Shown one piece after another: positions 45,909 to 54,835 of a DNA stretch of 64,000 bases (position 1 is its first letter; each line of letters opens with the position of its first letter). Source of the DNA: Acidobacteriaceae bacterium (GTDB lineage: Bacteria; Acidobacteriota; Terriglobia; Bryobacterales; Bryobacteraceae). The notes beneath the pieces are model-generated. The model was given only the letters and a program-made list of their open reading frames with translations. It ran no database searches and was not told the origin of the DNA. A program made the translations under genes and the position numbers. The DNA lies in contig JAFATG010000126.1 of the NCBI GenBank assembly GCA_019244055.1, positions 1 through 64,000 on the forward strand. The letters run 5' to 3'.

Positions 45909-48900
45909 TCACAAACCAAGTGCATCAAGAATAGACCAGGAGCTGTCGACTTTCTGAAGCTTTACCTTTACGGGTTTATGAGTTTGGCTGGACTGCCCGC
46001 GAAGAGTGGTCGTGATCAGAAGATCGCAAGAAATGGTCGCCATATTGCCATTGACTTCGGCAGGCGCAACAGGCTCTAGATGCATGACGAACGTGCTGTC
46101 GGATGCGCGCATCGCCTCCGTGTACTTGGCAGGCACCGCGGGCCAAATCTTTCTCACGTCGTTAGGCTGTCCCTTCTGAAAGGCGGCATTGAACTGATCC
46201 AGGGCAGCATGAATTTCGAAGCTCTCAGCTTGCACTGTTGAGGCGCCGCTTCCTTTTGGCGTATTGGCTTCCATCGTCGCTATTAGCGATTCGGCCTGGT
46301 TGCTGTACTTGCTATTTGGATGCCCGTCGAGATAATCCTGCAATGCATCTTCGTCGCCCTTATCGACGCTCAGCCAATCGAGATCATCGATCCGTTGAGA
46401 TGCTTCCCGTGTGTGGCGGCCGCGAGCATGTTGAGAAAGGTACGCCTTCAGCGATTGAACGTCGCTGGTGTCAACGCGGGACCAATCGAGATCGTCAATT
46501 TCCGCCTGCGCATCGATCATATGAGAACTGGCCGGATACCTGGCGATGAACCGCCGCAGTTGTGCTGGGTCTCCGGAGGAATGCGCGCGTTGCCAGTCGT
46601 GCGCTTCCAGAGCTTCCGGGCTGGGAACGGCAGGCGTTGGCGCGGGAACGGTTGGCGACGGCGCGGGCGCAGTAGGAGGGGTCGCGGAACCGGTTTGGCC
46701 CGGCGCGGTTTTCAATGGAGGACCTTTCAATTCGGAAGCGGCCTTTTGAGGAACAAGTTCGAACGCGAGAGTCCGATGTAGGAAACGAGGCCGCAGCAGG
46801 AGAGCCGCGACGGCTATCACGCACGCCGCAACGCCTACTAATAATAGCTTGTTCGGCCCTCGTTTTTCGGCGAGAGCGCTCTCGATCCGGGCCTGGATCC
46901 GCGATCCGATCTGCACGATTTGCGCATCATCGGAGTGGGCGGATATCCAACGATTCGCCTCTTGCTGAGTTCGCCGCAGCTTTCGCCGGCTCGTGATAGT
47001 TCCGATTTGATCCTCGAGCGCGAGCAGACTCGCTAGATCGCGATCGCGGGCTTCGCGCCGCTGCTGCTCCTGTAAGTCACCTTCCAGCCGCCGGCGAAGC
47101 TCACTCGCCTCCGGAGAATCGCCGTATTGCAGGATCGCGCGCTGAAGAACGGCTAACGCTTCCTCACAACGCGACTGATCGCAAAGCGCGAGCGATTCGC
47201 GTATTAGTTCTTCGCGCCGCTTTTCAGCCAACGCTGCGCGAGCCCGGTTAAGCACCTCTTGCAGTTCGGCGGTGTGGATTGGAGCCTTTTCGAGAACGGC
47301 AATGGCCTCCTCCAGCCGGCCATTTCTCACAAGACTTTCCGCTTCGATCCGGAATAACTCTGCTTCGGGCCCAAATTTCTTCAGCGCCGCTCGAGCCTGC
47401 TCACTAGCTTCTTCGAATCGTCCGGCCACCGTTAAATTTTGGAGGCTCTCCCGCGCGAGATTGAGCTCTTGCTCACGAATTCGCGGGCGATCCGCGCGTT
47501 CCTTCTGTTCCCGCTTTCGCTCGTCTGCGATTCCAACGAGCCGTGTCAGTTCCACATTGGACGGATTACTTTTGACTGCCTCATGCAAGATGCCAGTCGC
47601 CGAGAGCAAGTCGCCCCGCGCCACGAGTGCTTCTGCTCGAATTACGGTCTGCCGAACTTCATTTTCACGGTGTTTTTCCAGGAGCTCGGATTCAATCTGC
47701 TGGCTCAAGAGTTGGAACTCGGCGTCCTTCGCCAGGGACTCGGCCGGCATGAATTTAGCGGCAGACCTGAGGAGAATGAGCGCATCTTCTAATTGCCCGC
47801 CCTGCCGGAGCGCTTTGGCCTGATTGGTGATCCGGGTTCGGATCAGCTTTTGTTCATGCGCGGCCTTTGCGGCTGAAATGCCTTCCTTGCAGTGAACCAG
47901 ACGAGTCTCTTGCGGATTCTTCTTGAGAGCTTCATCGAGGAGTTGCAACGCCTCGTCAAATTTTTCAGAACGTGCGAGGCTTTCCGCTTCTGAAATGACG
48001 TTCGAGATTTCCGGATTCCGTTGCTGCTCACGAATCTGGTCCCGCGCGACGCCAAGCAGGTGAGTAAGGGCAGAATCGTCCGGGTACTGTATTGTTGCCT
48101 GCTGCAGCATTTGCGAAGCCGTACCGGGGCGCCCTTCATCCAGAAGCCCATGCCCGTCCAGCAGGAGTTTGCGAATAGCGGCGATGCGCCTTTGCTTTTC
48201 TAATTCTTCTTCGGCGGAGCGGCGGACGCGGTCCAGTTCCGCCGCCTCTCCGTACGCTGCTGTGAAAGCCGCGATGCAGTCGAGTGCCGGCGCAAACGCG
48301 CTATTCGCGATCAACCGGGCAGCTTCGGCGTGTGTTCGTTCGAGCGCCTCCTTCCTGGCCCGCTCGCTCTTCGCGGAGCTCACGGCTTGCAGCCGCTCAC
48401 GGAGGCTGCTCGCAGTCGGATGCTCTTGCAGGGCGTTACGCAAGCGGCTTATCGCCTCATCGAACTCGCCTGCCTCCATAAGAGCCGATGTCTCGGCCGT
48501 AACCTGTGCGATCAGAGCCGATCGCCTCTGGGATCGTTCTTCGTCCGCAGCATAGGAGCCGAGATCCGCGATCGAGTTCGATTCAGGAAAGTCGCGGAGC
48601 GAACGAGAAGCAAGATCGGAAGCTTTCGCGAATTCCTGGTCCCTGATAAGTTTCTTTACTTCATTAGCCCGCGCCTCGAGGCGTTCCCGGCGAACCTGCG
48701 CGTCGCGCTCTGCCGTTACTTTCGTCAGGAGGCGCTCAACATCGGCCGATTCCGGATATTCCGAGCGCAACTGATTCAGCTCGTTCAGAGCAGGTTCAAA
48801 GCTGCGTAGCAATACGAGACCTCTGACCCGCACAAGTCCCTCGTGCAAGCGAGCCTCTCGCTCGCGCGCCTCGATCTTTTCGCGAACTTCGGCCAGGAGC

Positions 48901-50165
48901 GCTTTCGCCTGACTGTGGTCCGGAAATGCCGACAAGGCATCGTTTATTCCTTTGTGGGCCGCGGTAAGCTCTCCAGCACTCAGGGCCTGGCGCGCTTCCC
49001 CTACCAAACGATCGGCGCGCTGCTGCTGTTCCCAAGCTGCGCGGGCCTGCTGAATCAGCTCCTGAATTTCCCGATTGGATTTGTCGAGCTGGAGCGCTGA
49101 CTCGAACTTCCTAATAGCCTGCTCGTAATGCTGCGCCTGAATCTGCTGCCGGCCGGCACCTATGAGGGCAGTGATCTGTGGCCGAATTGCACGGTCTTTG
49201 GTAAGGCGCTGAACACGGTCGCGGAGTTCGCGCGCGGTGCGGTTGCCGGGATCGATTTCAAGCGCCTCGCGAACCAGGGGTTGCGCCTGCTCGAACTCCC
49301 CGGACTCAATCAGGGTACGGGCTTGCTGGATCAGATCGCCGATTCGTTCCCTGCCGAGTTCGTCAATGATTGGCTCGAGATCGAACTTGACATCTTCGAG
49401 CGTCTGATACCGGGAGTCCCGCTCCTTCGCCATCATTTTCGAAACGGCGTCTTCGAGAGCTTCCGGACACTCCGGGACAAGTGAACGAATAGGCGCCGGG
49501 GTCTTGTTCACTATATTGAACATCATGCTGGCCATTTCCGGCGCCTGGAACGGATGTACTCCCGTCAGCAGCTTGTAGCAGGTGACCCCGTACGCGAATA
49601 GATCCGTAAGGGCATCGGAGGCGGCTCCATAAAACTGTTCCGGAGCCATATACGGAAAGGTGCCGACGAGGGAACCTTGCCGAGTGATACGGGCGACCGT
49701 ACCCTGACTCAGCAGGGCGATGCCGAAGTCCATGATTTTCACGGTTCCGTCGGCCAAGATCATGATATTGGCGGGCTTGATGTCGCGGTGGAACGTTCCG
49801 TGAACATGCGCATGGTGCAGCCCTTCGGCTGTTTGTGCCATGATGTCCAATTTTTGAAGAAGAGGTAATGGACGTTGGCTGGCGATGATGCGATCGAGGT
49901 CCTCGCCCTCGAGGTATTCCATCACCAAGTAAGGAACGTGATCTTCCTCACCGAAGTCGTAAATAGTGACGATGTTCCTATGGCGCAGCTTGCCTGCGGC
50001 CGCCGCCTCGCTCCGGAATCGTAAGAGCAGTTCCGGATCTTCCGCCGCGAGCAGGATTTTGATCGCGACTGTGCGCCCTACGGTAGGGTCGTGAGCGCGA
50101 AAGACCTGGCCAAATCCTCCGCGGCCAACGTCAGCCTGTATCTCGTATCTGCCGATACGTTTCAT
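45909..50165 (-). CDS. Large membrane Ser/Thr protein kinase with TPR-like repeats
   Basis: A 1418-aa PknB-type kinase. Kinase domain 1-275: glycine loop GRGGFGQV 14-21, Lys36, Glu53, HRDIKPAN from 126, DFG 146-148, and GTFPYMAPEQF. Residues about 280-1090 are long helical TPR-like repeats (recurring 'xxLxEAxxLIxxxxFxxAxxxLxxAL') rich in Arg, Glu and Leu. One membrane helix follows at about 1100-1122 (LLLVGVAACVIAVAALLL), then a Pro-rich linker (TPPTAPAPSPTVPAPTP) and a periplasmic domain with YPASSH repeats. Kinase and repeats are cytosolic. The gene is 56 bases upstream of the S55 protease, suggesting one transcript. Confidence 0.93.
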   Translation of the reverse strand: MKRIGRYEIQADVGRGGFGQVFRAHDPTVGRTVAIKILLAAEDPELLLRFRSEAAAAGKLRHRNIVTIYDFGEEDHVPYLVMEYLEGEDLDRIIASQRPLPLLQKLDIMAQTAEGLHHAHVHGTFHRDIKPANIMILADGTVKIMDFGIALLSQGTVARITRQGSLVGTFPYMAPEQFYGAASDALTDLFAYGVTCYKLLTGVHPFQAPEMASMMFNIVNKTPAPIRSLVPECPEALEDAVSKMMAKERDSRYQTLEDVKFDLEPIIDELGRERIGDLIQQARTLIESGEFEQAQPLVREALEIDPGNRTARELRDRVQRLTKDRAIRPQITALIGAGRQQIQAQHYEQAIRKFESALQLDKSNREIQELIQQARAAWEQQQRADRLVGEARQALSAGELTAAHKGINDALSAFPDHSQAKALLAEVREKIEAREREARLHEGLVRVRGLVLLRSFEPALNELNQLRSEYPESADVERLLTKVTAERDAQVRRERLEARANEVKKLIRDQEFAKASDLASRSLRDFPESNSIADLGSYAADEERSQRRSALIAQVTAETSALMEAGEFDEAISRLRNALQEHPTASSLRERLQAVSSAKSERARKEALERTHAEAARLIANSAFAPALDCIAAFTAAYGEAAELDRVRRSAEEELEKQRRIAAIRKLLLDGHGLLDEGRPGTASQMLQQATIQYPDDSALTHLLGVARDQIREQQRNPEISNVISEAESLARSEKFDEALQLLDEALKKNPQETRLVHCKEGISAAKAAHEQKLIRTRITNQAKALRQGGQLEDALILLRSAAKFMPAESLAKDAEFQLLSQQIESELLEKHRENEVRQTVIRAEALVARGDLLSATGILHEAVKSNPSNVELTRLVGIADERKREQKERADRPRIREQELNLARESLQNLTVAGRFEEASEQARAALKKFGPEAELFRIEAESLVRNGRLEEAIAVLEKAPIHTAELQEVLNRARAALAEKRREELIRESLALCDQSRCEEALAVLQRAILQYGDSPEASELRRRLEGDLQEQQRREARDRDLASLLALEDQIGTITSRRKLRRTQQEANRWISAHSDDAQIVQIGSRIQARIESALAEKRGPNKLLLVGVAACVIAVAALLLRPRFLHRTLAFELVPQKAASELKGPPLKTAPGQTGSATPPTAPAPSPTVPAPTPAVPSPEALEAHDWQRAHSSGDPAQLRRFIARYPASSHMIDAQAEIDDLDWSRVDTSDVQSLKAYLSQHARGRHTREASQRIDDLDWLSVDKGDEDALQDYLDGHPNSKYSNQAESLIATMEANTPKGSGASTVQAESFEIHAALDQFNAAFQKGQPNDVRKIWPAVPAKYTEAMRASDSTFVMHLEPVAPAEVNGNMATISCDLLITTTLRGQSSQTHKPVKVKLQKVDSSWSILDALGL

Positions 50166-50428
50166 GAGTGAATGCCAAAATCGGTTCGGATTTGTATTCG
50201 CGTTTTTGGTAGGCGTTCCGAACCGGCCGGTACTAACTTTGTGGTGAGTACAATGCTAACATTGCAAGCGGGATTTAGCGATTCGCCGAGCGCAACTGTT
50301 TCCAACAACTTCGCCGCAATCGAGCCAAGCGGCACGGTAACCGAAGCGGATTCCGCGACATCCCTAAAGCGGAGCTATACTGAAGGTTCAGTTCCTTCAC
50401 CCTGCAACTGCACCCTCAAAGCGGTCGA
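50166..50428. other. Divergent promoter region between kinase and TPR genes
   Basis: No gene is supported; ORF 50172-50456 overlaps the start of the next gene. The space serves the divergent kinase and TPR protein genes. No confident -35/-10 pair was identified by eye. Confidence 0.35.
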
Positions 50429-52561
50429 ATGCCCCACCCAAATACTATTTTCGTGAGCGCACGTTTCCTGGTAAGCGCAGCGCTGGCCGTCTTCTCCGGA
50501 TCGACGCTGTCGGCGGCGGCTTTGCCGTTCCAGGACGCCGCTCCCCCGGCCGCTACTGTTGCTGGATCGCAGCCGAACGCACAGTTGCCGCCTCCGGTGA
50601 AGCGCAGCAATTCTGTTAAAGCATCCGCTTACTACCATTTCGCTCTCGGCCATTTGTACGAAGAATTGGCCGGTACCTACGGCAACCGGAACGATTACGT
50701 TAACAAGGCGATCGACAACTTCCGCCTGGCGATGAAAGAAGATCCCAACGCTTCTTTTCTGGTGGAAGATATCGCCGAGCTATACCGGATTTCGGGCCGC
50801 ATTCGGGAGGCGGTGGAAGAGGCGCTCGCGGCGATTAAGGCCAATCCCGATGATTTGAATGCACGCCGGGTGCTGGCACACATTTATACGCAGCAGATCG
50901 GGGACGCTCAGACCAATCACATTGATGAAGGCATGGCGCGTCGCGCCGTGGAGCAGTACAAGATCATTACGGACAAAGATCCCAAAGATCTGGACAGCCT
51001 GATCATGCTGGGTCGTCTGGATCGAGTGCTGGACAATTCGGTCGACGCCGAGGCGGCCTTCAAGAAAGCTTTGGCGGTCGAACCGGACAACGAGGATGCC
51101 ATTACGGGTCTCGCGAGCGTTTACTCCGACCGTGGGGATGCCAAGACCGCCTCTGGTCTGCTCGAAAAACTTGTCCAGAAGAACCCGACGCCGCGCGCGT
51201 TCGTGACTTTGGCCAACAACTACGAAGCGATGCACGAATACTCGCTCGCGGCCAACGCCTATCAAAAAGCGCTCACGCTTGACACGAACCGGATCGAGCT
51301 GAAAGCGGCGCTCGCGCAGGACCAGGCTTTGGCCGGAAAATATGATGATGCGCTCGCTACTTATCAGGAAGTCGCGGAAGCCAATCCGCAGGATGCTCAA
51401 GCATATCTCGGAATGTCGCAGGTATATCGCGAGAAGCGGGATTTCGCGAACGCGCGCAAGATGAACGATAAGGCGCAAAAGCTTGATCCGGACAACATTG
51501 AGATCCGGTACAACGGAGTCGGGCTGCTCGAAGACGAAGGCAAATTGCCGGAGGCGATCGCGGCTCTGAAGGGCATTATCGACTCGACGGCCCGGCGCAG
51601 CTATAATCCCGCGGAGCGCGGCTCTCGCGCCAAGATGTTGGAGCAGCTCGGTCTGCTCTACCGAAGTAATGATCAAATCGATCAGGCCGTGGACGCTTTC
51701 CGGCAAATCGCGACACTAGATCCGGACACGTCTCCACGCGCGGAAGCGCAAATTATCGATACCTACCGCCTGGCGCGCGACTACCCGAAGGCGCAGCAGG
51801 AGAGTGACGCCGCTGCCAAGAAGTATCCGAACGACCGAAGCATTCGTGAAGTTCGTGCCCAACTTTTGGCGGATGAAGGTAAGACCGAGCCCGCCATCGA
51901 TGAGCTGAAAAAGCTGCTGGACGGAAAGAACGATCGCGAAGTTTATCTCGCGATGGCTGATGTGTATCAGAAGGGACGCGAGTTCGACCAGATGGGCAAC
52001 GTGCTTGATCAAGCCGACAAGCTTTCCCAAACCAAGGAAGATAAGACCAACGTTCTGTTCCTGCGCGGCGCGATGTATGAGCGCGAAAAGAAGTACGACG
52101 AGGCCGAGAAGACGTTCCGCCAGGTGTTAGAAGCCGATCCCGCCAACGCGTCCGCGATGAACTATCTCGGCTACATGTTCGCGGATCAGAATGTTCACTT
52201 GCAGGAGGCGCAGGAACTGATCACCAAAGCGGTGAGTCTGGAGCCGAATAACTATGCCTTCCTTGACAGCCTTGGTTGGGTCTACTATCGCCAGGACCGG
52301 CTGGACGATGCGGAACAGCAGCTCCGGCATTCGGTTCAGTTGATGTCAAAAGACCCGACCATCCATGACCATCTGGGAGACGTGCTGTTCAAGCAGGGCA
52401 AGATTAAAGATGCGATCGCGCAATGGGAATCCAGCTTAAATAATTGGCACACCAGCGCGCCGGCCGATGTTGAGCCGGACGAAGTGGCAAAGGTGCAGAA
52501 AAAGCTCGACAGCGCGCGCGTGCGTCTGGCGAAAGAGCAAACTCCGGCACGGGTAAATTAG
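50429..52561 (+). CDS. Secreted TPR repeat protein (710 aa)
   Basis: A 710-aa protein with signal peptide (FLVSAALAVFSGSTLSAAALP), a Pro/Ala linker, then a near-continuous array of 34-residue TPR units from about residue 65 to 690, e.g. AIDNFRLAMKEDPNASFL, AVEQYKIITDKDPKDLDSLI and AEKTFRQVLEADPANASAMNYLGYM (shortened here). TPR arrays bind peptides and assemble complexes; the export signal places this one in the periplasm or on a membrane as lipoprotein-like factor. No cysteine lipobox is seen. It is divergent from the kinase, which has similar helical repeats inside the cell. Confidence 0.88.
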   Translation: MPHPNTIFVSARFLVSAALAVFSGSTLSAAALPFQDAAPPAATVAGSQPNAQLPPPVKRSNSVKASAYYHFALGHLYEELAGTYGNRNDYVNKAIDNFRLAMKEDPNASFLVEDIAELYRISGRIREAVEEALAAIKANPDDLNARRVLAHIYTQQIGDAQTNHIDEGMARRAVEQYKIITDKDPKDLDSLIMLGRLDRVLDNSVDAEAAFKKALAVEPDNEDAITGLASVYSDRGDAKTASGLLEKLVQKNPTPRAFVTLANNYEAMHEYSLAANAYQKALTLDTNRIELKAALAQDQALAGKYDDALATYQEVAEANPQDAQAYLGMSQVYREKRDFANARKMNDKAQKLDPDNIEIRYNGVGLLEDEGKLPEAIAALKGIIDSTARRSYNPAERGSRAKMLEQLGLLYRSNDQIDQAVDAFRQIATLDPDTSPRAEAQIIDTYRLARDYPKAQQESDAAAKKYPNDRSIREVRAQLLADEGKTEPAIDELKKLLDGKNDREVYLAMADVYQKGREFDQMGNVLDQADKLSQTKEDKTNVLFLRGAMYEREKKYDEAEKTFRQVLEADPANASAMNYLGYMFADQNVHLQEAQELITKAVSLEPNNYAFLDSLGWVYYRQDRLDDAEQQLRHSVQLMSKDPTIHDHLGDVLFKQGKIKDAIAQWESSLNNWHTSAPADVEPDEVAKVQKKLDSARVRLAKEQTPARVN

Positions 52562-52611
52562 GCGCTGGGCGCTGATAATCGGATTGTAGCCAGCGGCGTG
52601 CGCCTTCTCAC

Positions 52612-53388
52612 TCAAATCTTCAACAGCGTCCGCAACCTCCGCGTCTGAATCCGGCTGACCGGAATCTCCGTCTGCTTCTTGTCGTCCATTTTCAATTGAA
52701 AACTCGACTTGAACCAGGGGATCACTTCGCGAATCTTGTTGATATTCACCAGAAATGAACGGTGAACGCGCCAGAAGACATTCGGATCCAAGTTGGATTG
52801 CAGCTCTTCGATGGTCCGGTAATTCGACTGCCCCTCGAAATGGGAAGTCACCACTGTAATGGTGCCGTCGTCGATTGTCGCGTAGACCATGTCCTGCGCA
52901 TCGACGATCAGGTTGCGATTGTTGGTTTTGACCAGCAGCTTCGTCCGCTGCACAGTGGCCTTCGCCGGTTCGGCGGCCGGTTTCTCGGCCGATTGCTTCT
53001 CCTCAAAAACGCGTTTGGCGCGCGTGATCGATTCGGCTAACCGCTCCTTGTCCACCGGTTTGAGCAAATAATCGAGGGCCTGCAGGCGGAATGCCTCGAC
53101 AGCGTATTGATCGAAGGCCGTGGTGAGGATAAAGTGCGGCATGGCGCCGCCCTTTTCGCGAACTTTGCCGATCACGCTCAGGCCGTCCAAGCCGGGCATC
53201 TGGACATCCAAAAAGACCAGGTCGGGATCGAGCTGCTCAATCAGGTTCAGAGCTTCGAGGCCGTTCGCGGCCGTCTGGACGAGATCGATTTCCGGGAAAT
53301 CCTGCAGTAAATACGAGAGTTCTTCGCGGGCGAGCTGCTCGTCGTCGACGATCAGGGTCGAGATCACTCCCTCTTCTGCCTGCGACAT
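52612..53388 (-). CDS. LytTR-type response regulator (AlgR/LytR family)
   Basis: A 258-aa two-component regulator. The receiver (residues 8-125) has acidic pair DDE at 15-17, phospho-acceptor Asp61 in VFLDVQMPG, Thr in ILTTAFD and Lys in LLKPVD. A charged linker with KPAAEPAK leads to the LytTR DNA-binding domain (about 155-255: RNLIVDAQDMVYATIDDG, FWRVHRSFLVNINKI). No histidine kinase gene is adjacent, so it is an orphan in this window. LytTR regulators often control envelope or exopolysaccharide genes. Start AUG is preceded by only a weak ribosome site. Confidence 0.92.
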   Translation of the reverse strand: MSQAEEGVISTLIVDDEQLAREELSYLLQDFPEIDLVQTAANGLEALNLIEQLDPDLVFLDVQMPGLDGLSVIGKVREKGGAMPHFILTTAFDQYAVEAFRLQALDYLLKPVDKERLAESITRAKRVFEEKQSAEKPAAEPAKATVQRTKLLVKTNNRNLIVDAQDMVYATIDDGTITVVTSHFEGQSNYRTIEELQSNLDPNVFWRVHRSFLVNINKIREVIPWFKSSFQLKMDDKKQTEIPVSRIQTRRLRTLLKI

Positions 53389-53485
53389 CGAATGCTAGTA
53401 TAGCGGAGGATTCGCCCTGCGGCCCTGGTCCGCGCTGGACGCTCCTCTCGGCCTATCTTGCGGGCATCCGTCGAGGAGAGTTGCT

Positions 53486-54805
53486 TTGCCCAAACAACCA
53501 AATGTGACGTTAGCCCCTCCGAGTGGAAGGCTCGGAGTGCTGATTCCCGGCATGGGAGCCGTCACTTCTACCTTCATCGCCGGTGTGGAAGCAGTGAAAA
53601 GAGGGCTGGGTGCCCCGATCGGCTCACTGACCCAGCTTGGGACCATTCGGCTCGGCAAGCGCACGGAAGGGCGCACGCCCCGGATCAAGGATTTTGTGCC
53701 GCTCGCGCCGCTGGAGTGCCTGTCTTTCGGCGGGTGGGACATCTATGAAGACAATGCCTATGAAGCCGCAGTTCGGGCCAAAGTTTTGGACAATTCCCTA
53801 CTGGATCAGTTGAAGGAGCCGCTCTCGGCGATTCAACCGATGAAAGCCGTCTTCGATCACAACTATGTGAAAAAGATCGATGGCCCGAACGTGAAGTCCG
53901 GCGCGAACAAGATGGACTTGGCCCAAGCCGTCATGCAAGATATTCAGGAGTTCGAGCGCCGCAACAACTGCACCCGCTTGGTAATGATCTGGTGCGGCTC
54001 GACGGAAGCCCACCATAAAGCGGCGGATGTGCACGGAAGTCTAGCCGCCTTCGAGGAAGGTCTGCGCCGGAACGATCCCAACATCGCGCCCAGCCAGGTC
54101 TACGCCTATGCCGCGCTGCGTCTCGCTGTTCCATTCGCGAACGGGGCTCCGAACCTGACGACTGATGTTCCGGCCATGCTGGAGCTCGCCCGGAACAATG
54201 AAGTCTCGATCTGCGGCAAGGATTTCAAAACCGGCCAGACCTATATGAAAACGCTTCTGGCGCCAGGCTTCAAAGCCCGGATGCTGGGCGTGCGCGGCTG
54301 GTTCTCTACCAATATCCTGGGAAATCGTGACGGCGAGGTGCTGGAGGATCCCGCTTCGTTCAAAACAAAAGAAGAGACAAAGCTGTCGGTATTGGAACAG
54401 ATCTTGCAACCGGACTTGTATCCCGAGCTTTACAAGGATCTCTATCATGCGGTTCGCATCAATTACTACCCACCACGTGGAGATGCCAAGGAAGGCTGGG
54501 ACAACATCGACATCTTTGGCTGGCTGGGTTATCCGATGCAGATCAAGATCGATTTCCTATGCCGCGATTCGATTCTGGCCGCTCCGCTGGTGCTCGATCT
54601 AGTGCTTTTCATGGATCTTGCGCAGCGGGCCGGAATGAAAGGAATCCAGGAATGGCTTTCGTTCTACTTCAAAGGTCCTATGACCGCGCCGGGCTTGTAC
54701 CCGGAGCACGATGTTTTCATTCAGCTCATGAAGCTGAAAAACACGCTGCGCTGGATGCAAGGGGAAGATTTGATTACACATCTCGGTCTCGAATACTACG
54801 ACTGA
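53486..54805 (+). CDS. ino1: Myo-inositol-1-phosphate synthase
   Basis: A 439-aa NAD-dependent enzyme converting glucose 6-phosphate to inositol 3-phosphate. It starts at TTG 53486 with GAGGAG upstream. Signatures: N-terminal LGVLIPGMGAVTSTFIAGVE, LVMIWCGSTEAHH, VSICGKDFKTGQTYMKT, GWFSTNILGNRDGEVL and INYYPPRGDAKEGWDNIDIFGW (shortened). The length fits bacterial and archaeal forms. It supplies inositol for phosphatidylinositol-type lipids or compatible solutes. The next gene, an NAD-dependent epimerase 30 bases away, may act on an inositol or sugar derivative. Confidence 0.95.
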   Translation: MPKQPNVTLAPPSGRLGVLIPGMGAVTSTFIAGVEAVKRGLGAPIGSLTQLGTIRLGKRTEGRTPRIKDFVPLAPLECLSFGGWDIYEDNAYEAAVRAKVLDNSLLDQLKEPLSAIQPMKAVFDHNYVKKIDGPNVKSGANKMDLAQAVMQDIQEFERRNNCTRLVMIWCGSTEAHHKAADVHGSLAAFEEGLRRNDPNIAPSQVYAYAALRLAVPFANGAPNLTTDVPAMLELARNNEVSICGKDFKTGQTYMKTLLAPGFKARMLGVRGWFSTNILGNRDGEVLEDPASFKTKEETKLSVLEQILQPDLYPELYKDLYHAVRINYYPPRGDAKEGWDNIDIFGWLGYPMQIKIDFLCRDSILAAPLVLDLVLFMDLAQRAGMKGIQEWLSFYFKGPMTAPGLYPEHDVFIQLMKLKNTLRWMQGEDLITHLGLEYYD

Positions 54806-54835
54806 TGCCGCGCGTCTAAATCAATAGATAGACTT

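Noticed and set aside
47272-49484. Repetitive-looking segment within the kinase gene, considered as a CRISPR or DNA repeat array
   Set aside because: The periodicity is in protein (TPR-like helices) and not in identical DNA units; no CRISPR repeats or cas genes are present.
50780-51706. 308-aa minus-strand ORF
   Set aside because: Antisense to the regular TPR array, whose repeat periodicity creates long open shadows.
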